Of a stretch of 7,421 nucleotides of DNA, positions 1 to 6,437 are shown one piece after another (positions within the stretch are counted from its first letter, which is position 1; every line of letters begins with the position of its first letter). Origin of the DNA: Pseudopedobacter sp. (GTDB lineage: Bacteria > Bacteroidota > Bacteroidia > Sphingobacteriales > Sphingobacteriaceae). The notes below the pieces were generated by a model that searched no databases, was not told the DNA's origin, and was given only the letters and a program-made list of their open reading frames with translations. The stretch lies in NCBI GenBank assembly GCA_014378285.1, contig JACMNZ010000486.1, forward strand, positions 1 through 7,421. Direction: 5' to 3'. A program made the position numbers and the translations under genes.

Positions 1-3
1 GCT

Positions 4-47
4 ATTAGGCCAACCTTAAACTAATATTAGAAATGCATTAGAATTTT
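4..47. promoter_or_regulatory. Putative response-regulator operator, four 11-bp-phased half-sites (left copy)
   Basis: Four 11-bp units lie head to tail: ATTAGGCCAAC (4-14), CTTAAACTAAT (15-25), ATTAGAAATGC (26-36) and ATTAGAATTTT (37-47). The last two form the strong core, with ATTAGAA repeated exactly one helical turn apart. The block matches the element at 2393-2436 at 34 of 44 positions, with 20 of 22 matching in the core. Tandem direct repeats with an 11-bp period are the typical binding pattern of OmpR/PhoB-type regulators, and one is encoded at 1593-2282. By analogy with the right copy, the promoter it serves would read leftward and its -7 box would lie just outside the window. The binding protein is inferred, not shown. 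Confidence 0.55.
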
Positions 48-225
48 AAGCGCTCTATTATTTTTAGCTGATTAAAAACGCATCGAATTAAAATAGAGTA
101 GCTAAACCGTAAATCTAGTAACCTAATTTTCAATAGCATTAGCCGCTTTTTACCAATTAAATTAAAGATTGTGTTTTGAAAAGAGATGAGGCTTTTTATT
201 GCAAATCAGACCTTATATATCAGAA
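48..225. other. Non-coding AT-rich region downstream of the histidine kinase
   Basis: I see no gene here. Short complementary segments exist, for example CTCTATT at 53-59 with AATAGAG at 92-98, and TTAGCT at 64-69 with AGCTAA at 100-105. They interlock rather than nest and lack a suitable U-tract, so I cannot call a terminator for the kinase operon. Confidence 0.5.
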
Positions 226-1596
226 TTAGCCAGAGGATGAGACTTTATTATAGCTTAAGGTAAATTCAATAATACCATCATCAATAATTGTTGCATTTAA
301 AGCTCCATTATGTAGTTGTACTATTCGCATAGTTAACGGTAAACCAACGCCGTGTCCTTTCGTGTTTTTTGAGTTTGAACCACGCATAAAAGGTTCAAAA
401 ATATGTAGTAATTCAATATCTGAAACTGGTTTAGTTTTATTTTGAAACTTTAAAATAACCTGCTCTTTTGAAATTTTCATTTTAATATAAATATTAGCAT
501 CTATTGAAAACTTAGCTCCATTTTCCATTAAATTGATAAAAGCAGTATAGATTAAAGATTCATTGGCATAAATTTCTGGTATGTAGTCTTCGTTTTCTTC
601 GATAGAAATTAAAATATTGATATTCTCATATTTTTTTATGATTTCTGTTTTAACCTGCAATAAAACGTCTAAAAGATTTAAAAGCGTAAACTTGATATTA
701 TTTTTTTCGGTATCAATGCTAGTAAGATCTAACAAATTATTGGTTAATTTATTTAATTGGTTAACATCTTCTAAAACAGATTTTGCCATTAAGCGCAAAT
801 CATGCTCATTATCATTTGCTAAAAGTGAAACCTGAATTTGCCCTGTGATTGCCGTTAATGGCGTACGCAATTCATGCGATGCGTGTGATACAAAAGAGCG
901 TTGTAACATAAATGCTTTTTGTAACCTATCCAACATTTCATTAAATCTTGAAGATAATTGGCCTAATTCATCTTTTTCGTTTTGTTGGTGAAGTCTTAAA
1001 TTTAATTCGGAGGCATTAATGTTATCTATTCTCCTAATCATTTGCTGCATTGGAATTAATAAACCTCTGGCAAAAAACCTACCCAATATTGCACTTATTA
1101 AAATTACCATTAAACTTCCACAAGCTAATAATAATGCTAAGTTTTGTTGTTTGCTTAATCCATAAGCATCAACTGCTGATGCTATGACAATATATTCCTG
1201 ATTTTTATTTTTAAAAACCATTCCGAATTTCTCTTTATTATCCTGATTCCAAAATTTTTCTCTATTAATTCTAATATCATTTATAATGGTAGTATTAATT
1301 TGTTTGTTTTCTAGACCGCTTTTATAAATGATTTGATTTTTAGTGTTAAATAGAACAATCTCCTCTCTATCTAATACCGTCATGTGGTTTCTGGCTAATA
1401 ATTTCAACAAATCCGGACTTACCTCTTCATTATTAAACAAAATAGTAGCTGCTGTTAATGCTTCTTGTCTTAATCGTGTTTTATACTCGGTTTGCCTATA
1501 TATCTCACTTAAAAAATAAATAATAATGCAAAATCCAATTAATAATACAGTTACAATACCCGAAAAAAGCACTGTCATTTTAGTTCTGATAGTCAT
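226..1596 (-). CDS. Sensor histidine kinase (HAMP, HisKA, HATPase_c), membrane-bound
   Basis: A 456-residue two-component sensor kinase of the inner membrane. It would autophosphorylate on histidine and pass the phosphate to the regulator encoded just upstream. Transmembrane helix 1 spans about residues 8-29. A periplasmic region of about 120 residues follows (30-152), with no sensor fold I recognise. Transmembrane helix 2 is at about 153-175. HAMP covers about 172-225 (P182; DELG at 209-212). HisKA has its H-box at 235-246 with phospho-acceptor H241 in SHELRTP. The ATPase domain covers about 340-452, with an N-box around N355-N359 (NLMEN) and an intact G2 box GHGVGL (414-419). The G1 box is atypical: NKTKPV (386-391) stands where DxGxG or NxGxxI is expected. 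The start ATG overlaps the regulator stop as ATGA, which fixes the start and implies translational coupling. The signal sensed cannot be told; kinases of this layout answer to metals, envelope stress and other cues. Confidence 0.93.
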   Translation of the reverse strand: MTIRTKMTVLFSGIVTVLLIGFCIIIYFLSEIYRQTEYKTRLRQEALTAATILFNNEEVSPDLLKLLARNHMTVLDREEIVLFNTKNQIIYKSGLENKQINTTIINDIRINREKFWNQDNKEKFGMVFKNKNQEYIVIASAVDAYGLSKQQNLALLLACGSLMVILISAILGRFFARGLLIPMQQMIRRIDNINASELNLRLHQQNEKDELGQLSSRFNEMLDRLQKAFMLQRSFVSHASHELRTPLTAITGQIQVSLLANDNEHDLRLMAKSVLEDVNQLNKLTNNLLDLTSIDTEKNNIKFTLLNLLDVLLQVKTEIIKKYENINILISIEENEDYIPEIYANESLIYTAFINLMENGAKFSIDANIYIKMKISKEQVILKFQNKTKPVSDIELLHIFEPFMRGSNSKNTKGHGVGLPLTMRIVQLHNGALNATIIDDGIIEFTLSYNKVSSSG

Positions 1597-2282
1597 TTTT
1601 GTTTAATCATATAACCCATCCCGACAACCGTATGGATTAGCTTGTTCGAAAAACCTTTATCAACTTTGTTTCTAACATAATTAATATAAACTTCAATAAA
1701 ATTAGTTCTAGTATCAAAATTTATGTCCCATACGTTTTCAGCAAGTTCTATTTTTGAAACTACTTTGCCTTTATTTACCATCAAATATTCTAAAAGGCTA
1801 AATTCTCTGGCAGTTAATTCAATTTCTTTGCCCGCCCGCCTAGCAATCTTTTCATTTAAATCTAATTCTAAATCCGATACTTGGATGGTTTCATCCCTTT
1901 TAGTAACCGCTTTATGAAATTGCAGTAATGATCTTACCCTAACTAATAACTCCATAAAATCAAAAGGCTTTACCATATAATCATTTGTGCCAACCTCAAA
2001 ACCAGATAGTTTATCACTCAAACTACTCATTGCTGTTAACATTAAAATAGGTATCCTTTGATTACTTTTTCTAATATGTTCGCAAACGTTTAAACCGCTC
2101 ATATCAGGTAAGCCTATATCCAGTATAACCAAATCGTAGTTGTTTTTATTAAACAATTGGATGGCTTCAGACCCGCAGCTTGCTATATCATTTAATAAAT
2201 TTTGTGTGTTTAAGCCTTTACTAATAAATGCTGCCACCTTAGATTCATCTTCTACAATTAGTATCATTTTCTTATCTGCCAT
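1593..2282 (-). CDS. OmpR/PhoB-family response regulator transcription factor
   Basis: A 229-residue DNA-binding response regulator, the usual length for the family. The receiver domain covers about residues 5-118: acidic pair E11/D12, phospho-acceptor D55 in LVILDIGLPD, T83 in MLTA, and K105 in VKPF. The C-terminal winged helix-turn-helix covers about 131-227 and includes ELTAREFSLLEYL and a recognition-helix region around TNFIEVYINYVRNKVD. It ends in the usual VVGMGYMI hairpin. It is the first gene of a leftward operon with the histidine kinase (4-bp overlap). Upstream on its own strand lie a consensus Bacteroidota promoter and a tandem 11-bp repeat, suggesting autoregulation. It resembles CusR/CopR-like regulators in general form, but no sequence feature fixes a metal role, so no gene symbol is given. 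There is no clear Shine-Dalgarno before the ATG, as is normal in this phylum. Confidence 0.95.
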   Translation of the reverse strand: MADKKMILIVEDESKVAAFISKGLNTQNLLNDIASCGSEAIQLFNKNNYDLVILDIGLPDMSGLNVCEHIRKSNQRIPILMLTAMSSLSDKLSGFEVGTNDYMVKPFDFMELLVRVRSLLQFHKAVTKRDETIQVSDLELDLNEKIARRAGKEIELTAREFSLLEYLMVNKGKVVSKIELAENVWDINFDTRTNFIEVYINYVRNKVDKGFSNKLIHTVVGMGYMIKQK

Positions 2283-2375
2283 GCTGATTTTGCTCTAAAC
2301 AGTAAATTATTAATAATTTATAACCTAAATTTTGTTCGGAATATAGAGACCTTATACCTTTTCTAACATTAATCA

Positions 2376-2405
2376 CAAAGTTATCCTATATTATTAGCCT
2401 ACAAT
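2376..2405 (-). promoter_or_regulatory. Promoter of the response regulator/histidine kinase operon
   Basis: Read on the minus strand, TAACTTTG (2383 down to 2376) is an exact match to the Bacteroidota -7 consensus TAnnTTTG. ATTG (2405 down to 2402) sits 18 nt upstream as a -33 element close to TTTG. Transcription would begin near 2369, leaving a leader of about 87 nt before the regulator ATG. The -33 element falls inside the tandem operator at 2393-2436. Confidence 0.55.
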
Positions 2406-2436
2406 TAAAATCACATTAGAAACGTATTAGAATTTT
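2393..2436. promoter_or_regulatory. Putative response-regulator operator, four 11-bp-phased half-sites (right copy)
   Basis: Four head-to-tail 11-bp units: ATTAGCCTACA (2393-2403), ATTAAAATCAC (2404-2414), ATTAGAAACGT (2415-2425) and ATTAGAATTTT (2426-2436). The phase and order match the copy at 4-47, and the last unit is identical there. The block begins 9 bp upstream of the -7 box of the regulator operon and covers its -33 element. This position suits an OmpR-type regulator contacting RNA polymerase, and therefore positive autoregulation, though repression is not excluded. Two dimers could bind in tandem. Binding by the neighbouring regulator is inferred from repeat geometry and location. 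Confidence 0.6.
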
Positions 2437-2592
2437 TAAAGGTTAAATGATAGATTAATCAACTTCTTTGTGAAGAAATTTTTTGAAGTACCATTTTCTC
2501 CCCTTAATAAAAAATATTTGCGCTTTTGTGTGGCTTGATCAAATAATTTTTAATAAGATTTAGTTTTAACAAAAAAACTATATAAAATTTAA

Positions 2593-2621
2593 TTTCAACA
2601 AATTTCAAAATCGTATCTTCA
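2593..2621 (+). promoter_or_regulatory. Candidate promoter of the DUF2911 gene
   Basis: TATCTTCA at 2614-2621 resembles the -7 consensus TAnnTTTG. TTTC at 2593-2596 could be a weak -33 element, but the spacing of 17 nt is shorter than usual. Transcription would start near 2628, about 25 nt before the ATG at 2654. The match is imperfect and the surrounding DNA is AT-rich, so this is tentative. The rest of the 2437-2592 interval shows no gene. Confidence 0.35.
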
Positions 2622-2653
2622 TCTTTATTCTATTAAACAATCAAACAAGAATT

Positions 2654-3496
2654 ATGAGAAAATTATTATCAAGCTTTATTGCAATTTTAGCAATTCTAGC
2701 AGGCGTAAATTCCACAAATGCACAATCCTTAATGCCAATGCCTAGCAGCGGACAAACCATTATACAAGATTTTGGCTTAGGAAAAGTAACCTTAAATTAT
2801 TTTAGACCTGATGTTAAGGGAAGAAAAATATTTGGTGGATTAGAATCTTACGGAGTTGTTTGGCGCACCGGTGCAAATAATGCAACAACTATCGATTTTA
2901 CGGATGAAGTTTCTATTGCGGGCAACAAAGTTCCAGCCGGAAAATATGCCTTATTTACCATCCCAGAAAAAGATACTTGGACAATCATCTTAAACAAAAC
3001 TGCAGCTCAATGGGGAGCTTATGACTATAAAAAAGAAGATGACATTTTGCGTTTTACGGTTAAACCGATGACTGTAAAAGAAACTACCGAAACTTTAACC
3101 ATGCAGTTTTCTAATGTTACTCCAGGTAGCATGAACCTAAACTTAATGTGGGAGAATGTAGCCATCAGCATCCCAATGATGGTTGATTACGATGCAAAAG
3201 TGATGGCCAATATTGACAAAGCAATGATGGGAGATAAAAAACCATATTTTGCCGCCGCCCAATATTATTACGCTAACGGAAAAGATTTAAACAAAGCTTT
3301 ATCTTGGGTTAATGAAGCAGAAAAATCTGATATGAAAGCGCCTTGGTTTAAATTATGGAAAGCAAGAATCCAATTAAAAATGGGAGACAAAAAAGCTGCT
3401 GCAGAGACCGCTAAAATGGGAATAGAAGCGGCAAAAGTTGCTAAAAATGACGAATATGTAAGGCTTAATCAAGACGTTTTAAATAGTACTAAATAG
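2654..3496 (+). CDS. Exported DUF2911 domain protein with TPR-like C-terminus
   Basis: A 280-residue protein of unknown function. A Sec signal peptide is clear: MRKLL, a hydrophobic stretch to about residue 17, then a likely cleavage after A23 (STNA before Q24). The protein should therefore be periplasmic or surface-exposed. The DUF2911 domain covers about residues 27-170 and shows its typical stretches: NYFRPDVKGRKIFGGL (48-63), YGVVWRTGANNATTI (66-80), PAGKYALFTIP (94-104), and W109 through WGAY (120-123). The C-terminal 85 residues are helical and TPR-like, with AAQYYYANGKDLNKALSWVNEAE (201-223) and WKARIQLKMGDKKAAAETAKMGIEAA (235-260) reading as two repeats. DUF2911 proteins are common in Bacteroidota; no reaction is known to me and no catalytic residues stand out. 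It is monocistronic, with its own terminator immediately downstream, and divergent from the two-component operon. Confidence 0.9.
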   Translation: MRKLLSSFIAILAILAGVNSTNAQSLMPMPSSGQTIIQDFGLGKVTLNYFRPDVKGRKIFGGLESYGVVWRTGANNATTIDFTDEVSIAGNKVPAGKYALFTIPEKDTWTIILNKTAAQWGAYDYKKEDDILRFTVKPMTVKETTETLTMQFSNVTPGSMNLNLMWENVAISIPMMVDYDAKVMANIDKAMMGDKKPYFAAAQYYYANGKDLNKALSWVNEAEKSDMKAPWFKLWKARIQLKMGDKKAAAETAKMGIEAAKVAKNDEYVRLNQDVLNSTK

Positions 3497-3518
3497 TTTA
3501 AATGCCTTTTTTTATATC

Positions 3519-3554
3519 AATCCCCGTTTTTAATAAAAACGGGGATTTTTTTTT
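3519..3554 (+). terminator. Intrinsic terminator after the DUF2911 gene
   Basis: A perfect 13-bp stem (3519-3531 pairing with 3535-3547) encloses a 3-nt loop. The stem core is CCCCG pairing with CGGGG, and nine T residues follow at 3546-3554. It begins 22 bp after the stop codon and ends this transcription unit before the next cassette. Confidence 0.93.
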
Positions 3555-3826
3555 GCTTACTATCTATAAAATAAATACTACAAAAAATATCTAGGCAACT
3601 AAATCATTTAAACAAATTGTTAACATAAATTTATATTTCTATAAATATCAATAAATTATACAAATCTTAACCATCGTCTGATTCAGTTTTATACAACAAT
3701 TTTATATTAAAAACTCATTTACACCATTTTAATAACCGTTAAATTTACTTTTAACAATTAATTCTATAAAAATTTAGGAAAAATTGATATAAATTAACCT
3801 ACCTATAAAAATTTGGTAATAATTTC
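3555..3826. other. Non-coding AT-rich intergenic region
   Basis: I see no gene or RNA here. The 12-mer CTATAAAAATTT occurs exactly twice (3764-3775 and 3803-3814, 39 bp apart) just upstream of the promoter candidate at 3827-3857. In DNA this AT-rich it may be chance, or a weak regulatory pair. Confidence 0.4.
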
Positions 3827-3857
3827 TTTGTGTTTTATCAAATTATATATACCTTTT
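3827..3857 (+). promoter_or_regulatory. Promoter candidate for the ATP-grasp/alpha-E/transglutaminase cassette
   Basis: TTTG at 3827-3830 and TACCTTTT at 3850-3857 are separated by 19 nt. This fits the Bacteroidota TTTG-N19-TAnnTTTG pattern with one mismatch, at the last base. Transcription would start near 3864, about 22 nt before the ATG at 3886. The strong terminator upstream implies that a promoter must lie in this interval. Confidence 0.5.
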
Positions 3858-3885
3858 AAAAAATTTAAAATTAACTACTCAAAGC

Positions 3886-5334
3886 ATGGGTTCCTCTAAA
3901 ATATTTAATGGTTATACATCAAGCACCGAGTTTTATGACGAAATGTATAACGGGAAAAAAATTAGAGCTCCTTATCAAAAACTCTATGAATTTCTAAAGA
4001 ACTATCCTGCCGAAGAACTCAATAAAAAAGAGGAAATGGCTAGACGCTTATTCATGAGCCAAGGAGTAACCTTTACCGTTTATTCTGGTGATGAAGGCAT
4101 AGAGAAAATATTTCCTTTTGATGTAGTGCCACGCATCATCACTGCAGCAGAATGGAATTATATAGAAAGTGGAATTAAACAAAGATTAAAAGCGTTAAAT
4201 CTCTTTTTAAACGATATTTACTCCAATCAATTTATCATAAAGGATAAAATTATCCCGATTGATATGATTTATTCTTGCGAGCATTATTTACGGGAAATGC
4301 ACAACTTAAAAGTGCCGCATGATATTTTTGTTCATATTTCTGGTATCGATATTATAAGAGATGCCGATGGGACTTTTTACGTTTTAGAAGATAACCTCCG
4401 TACACCATCTGGAGTTTCTTACATGCTAGAAAACAGGGAAATTACCAAACGTATTTTTCCCGATTTACTTCCTCAAAATTCAGTGAGGCCGGTAACTAAT
4501 TATCCACAACTTCTTTACAAAAGTTTAGCCGCTTTATCTCCAAGGCATAATTCTAATCCAAATATTGTGATGCTTACACCTGGGATTTATAACTCGGCGT
4601 ATTTTGAACATTCAACCTTGGCCAGACTGATGGGGATTGAATTAGTAGAAGGACGAGATTTAGTGGTAGATAACCATCGGGTTTTCATGAAAACTACCGA
4701 GGGTTTACAAAGAGTTGATGTAATTTACCGCCGTGTAGATGATGAATATTTAGACCCACTTGTTTTTAATTCGGGAAGTATGTTGGGTGTCGCAGGGTTA
4801 ATGTCGGCTTATAGGCGTGGGCATGTTGCTATTGTTAACGCACCAGGAAACGGCGTAGCAGATGATAAAGCAATTTATATCTACGTTCCAGATATGATAA
4901 AGTATTATCTAAACGAGGAGCCAATACTTAAAAACGTACCCACCTTTAAAATGGACGATATTTCTGAAAGGAAACATGTTTTTGAGAATATCGAAAACAT
5001 GGTCATCAAAAAAACAAACGCTTCTGGCGGTTATGGGATGATCATTGGTAATGCGGCAACAGAAATTGAGATTGAAGAATACAAAAAGCAGGTTTTACAA
5101 GATCCTCGTTCTTTCATCGCACAACCAATTATTAGTTTATCGGCCGCACCCTGTTACATTAATGGGAAATTACAACCAAGAAGAATAGATTTAAGACCTT
5201 TCGCAATTTTTGGCCCAAGCGGTATTGAAATTGTACCCGGCGGCTTAACAAGAGTAGCTTTAAAAGAAGGCTCTTTAGTTGTAAATTCCTCACAAGGAGG
5301 CGGTAGTAAGGATACTTGGGTATTAAATAGTTAG
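3886..5334 (+). CDS. Circularly permuted type 2 ATP-grasp protein (DUF404/DUF407, COG2308)
   Basis: A 482-residue cytoplasmic protein of the CP_ATPgrasp_2 family, predicted to be an amidoligase that uses ATP to activate a carboxylate and join it to an amine. Family motifs appear in order: FPFDVVPRII (76-85); a helical segment ending KALNLFLNDIYSNQ (102-115); GIDIIRDADGTFYVLEDNLRTPSGVSY (153-179), whose E168/N170 are likely metal-ATP ligands; VDVIYRRVDD (277-286); AYRRGHVAIVNAPGNGVADDK (308-328); VIKKTNASGGYGMIIG (373-388), with lysines and a glycine-rich loop for nucleotide binding; and RRIDLRPF (432-439). All look intact. The length is normal and there is no signal peptide or membrane segment. 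The ATG at 3886 lacks a Shine-Dalgarno, but the N-terminus matches the usual family start. It is first in a three-gene cassette with alpha-E and transglutaminase partners. The true substrate is unknown; amidoligase activity is a family prediction, not shown here. Confidence 0.93.
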   Translation: MGSSKIFNGYTSSTEFYDEMYNGKKIRAPYQKLYEFLKNYPAEELNKKEEMARRLFMSQGVTFTVYSGDEGIEKIFPFDVVPRIITAAEWNYIESGIKQRLKALNLFLNDIYSNQFIIKDKIIPIDMIYSCEHYLREMHNLKVPHDIFVHISGIDIIRDADGTFYVLEDNLRTPSGVSYMLENREITKRIFPDLLPQNSVRPVTNYPQLLYKSLAALSPRHNSNPNIVMLTPGIYNSAYFEHSTLARLMGIELVEGRDLVVDNHRVFMKTTEGLQRVDVIYRRVDDEYLDPLVFNSGSMLGVAGLMSAYRRGHVAIVNAPGNGVADDKAIYIYVPDMIKYYLNEEPILKNVPTFKMDDISERKHVFENIENMVIKKTNASGGYGMIIGNAATEIEIEEYKKQVLQDPRSFIAQPIISLSAAPCYINGKLQPRRIDLRPFAIFGPSGIEIVPGGLTRVALKEGSLVVNSSQGGGSKDTWVLNS

Positions 5335-5480
5335 ATATTAGTTCATTAGGGATTAGTTCATTAGTTTTTTAACGGATAAATAAAATTCATTAGTTGTTAA
5401 GCGATAAATCTGCCCAGCCTTCGGACAGCGGACTATCGACAATGGACTATTTTAACCATCGACTAAATAAAAAATAAAAT
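5335..5480 (+). repeat. Repeat-rich 146-bp spacer inside the cassette
   Basis: ATTAGTTCATTAG occurs exactly twice (5337-5349 and 5352-5364, period 15). A longer imperfect unit of 24-25 nt, starting TTCATTAGTT and ending GATAAAT, is repeated at 5357-5381 and 5386-5409. A distinct block then follows with GGACTAT at 5430-5436 and 5444-5450, ATCGAC at 5435-5440 and 5458-5463, and GACTA three times. It is locally richer in GC than its flanks, codes for nothing visible, and looks like degenerate tandem or dispersed intergenic repeat. I see no good terminator or promoter in it. Confidence 0.6.
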
Positions 5481-6416
5481 ATGTTAAGTAGAGTAGCAAA
5501 TTCTTTGTATTGGATGTCGCGTTATATGGAACGTTGTGATGGAATTTTAAGGTTGTTGCGTGTAAATTATGCTTACTCTCAAGACGAGTTTGATCAATTT
5601 AGCTGGCGACCAGTACTCATGATTTTTTCTGATATGCTACCTCTAACCATTGAAAAAACAAAATATAAAGGGCGCAAAGTTTTAGAGTTTATGGTTACTA
5701 ATAAGCTCAATAAAAATTCGGTTTTTAGTTTGGTTAATAAATCTAGGGAAAACGCAAGATCTGTACAGGATAACGTAACCAAAGAACTTTGGCAATGCCT
5801 TAATGATTATTATCATGTAACTAGAGATAAAGATTTAGTTACAGCTTTAAAGTTAGATGATCCTGTTTCTGTTTTGGATGACTTGGTAAAACAAGGAATG
5901 TATTATTATGGGGTTTGTGAAATAACAATGGCCCGAGGCGAAGGATACTATTTCATGAATATTGGAAAATATTTAGAACGAGCAATGCAATCTGTTGATA
6001 TCTTAAACGTAAAGTTTAGCGAATTGGATTACTCCTTAGAAGAAAGATCAGACCCAACCTATTGGAAATATTTGTTGCTTTCCATTTCGGGGTATGAGAT
6101 TTTCTTAAAAAGTTATCGCTCTGCTTTAGATTCTAGAAATATTTTACATCAAATTGTCTGGAATGAACATTTTCCAAGATCAATCATTTATTCTGTAAAA
6201 AGATTAAAACAATCTTTTGAGACGTTAAAAACAGACCGAAATAGCGAAGCCTATAAAGCGTTAAGCTTTATGATTGGTAAATTAGAAAGCCATATTCGTT
6301 ATTCAGATTTAAAAGATTTAGAAGAAAAAGGATTGAAAGAGTATCTTCACGAAATAAAACAAGAACTATTAGCCATTGGAAGTGCGTTTAATCATTATTA
6401 CTTTGCATTTAACTAA
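5481..6416 (+). CDS. Alpha-E domain protein (DUF403, COG2307)
   Basis: A 311-residue, all-helical cytoplasmic protein of the alpha-E family, full length. The hallmark start MLSRVANSLYWMSRYMER (1-18) is present, as are SRENARSVQDNVTKELWQCLN (88-108), GEGYYFMNIGKYLERAMQSVDIL (153-175) and FPRSI (231-235). The N-terminal YWMSRYMER and the central FMNIGKYLERA segments look like related helices, suggesting an internal two-fold repeat. Its biochemical role is not known to me. It nearly always accompanies the type 2 circularly permuted ATP-grasp protein and is sometimes fused to it, so it is presumed to be an accessory subunit or to act on the same substrate. The ATG at 5481 is supported by the conserved N-terminus; the upstream bases are only A/T, with no Shine-Dalgarno. 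It lies 146 bp after the ATP-grasp gene and 21 bp before the transglutaminase gene, in the same orientation. Confidence 0.93.
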   Translation: MLSRVANSLYWMSRYMERCDGILRLLRVNYAYSQDEFDQFSWRPVLMIFSDMLPLTIEKTKYKGRKVLEFMVTNKLNKNSVFSLVNKSRENARSVQDNVTKELWQCLNDYYHVTRDKDLVTALKLDDPVSVLDDLVKQGMYYYGVCEITMARGEGYYFMNIGKYLERAMQSVDILNVKFSELDYSLEERSDPTYWKYLLLSISGYEIFLKSYRSALDSRNILHQIVWNEHFPRSIIYSVKRLKQSFETLKTDRNSEAYKALSFMIGKLESHIRYSDLKDLEEKGLKEYLHEIKQELLAIGSAFNHYYFAFN

Positions 6417-6437
6417 ACAGTACAAAGCTTAAAACTA

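Noticed and set aside
53..105. Inverted segments as a terminator or structured RNA downstream of the kinase
   Set aside because: The complementary pairs interlock instead of nesting, are 6-7 bp long, and no U-tract follows on the minus strand.
617..835. Plus-strand open frame of 72 codons inside the histidine kinase
   Set aside because: It lies wholly antisense to the conserved kinase domain, has no family resemblance and is an antisense shadow.
1723..1917. Plus-strand open frame of 64 codons inside the response regulator
   Set aside because: Antisense to the conserved winged-helix region; serine/leucine-rich composition typical of a shadow frame.
226..2282. Naming the two-component pair CusSR/CopRS (metal response)
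   Set aside because: Domain layout alone does not show the signal; no metal-binding motif or metal-efflux gene is visible in the window.
2463..2484. Small hairpin CTTC-loop-GAAG followed by a T run as a terminator
   Set aside because: The stem is only 4-5 bp and AT-rich, and no plus-strand gene ends upstream of it.
5337..5364. ATTAGTTCATTAG pair as another copy of the ATTAGAA operator
   Set aside because: The period is 15 bp rather than 11, the shared part is only ATTAG, and it sits inside an operon spacer with other repeats.
5594..5782. Minus-strand open frame of 62 codons inside the alpha-E gene
   Set aside because: Antisense to a conserved family segment; no supporting start signal or motif.
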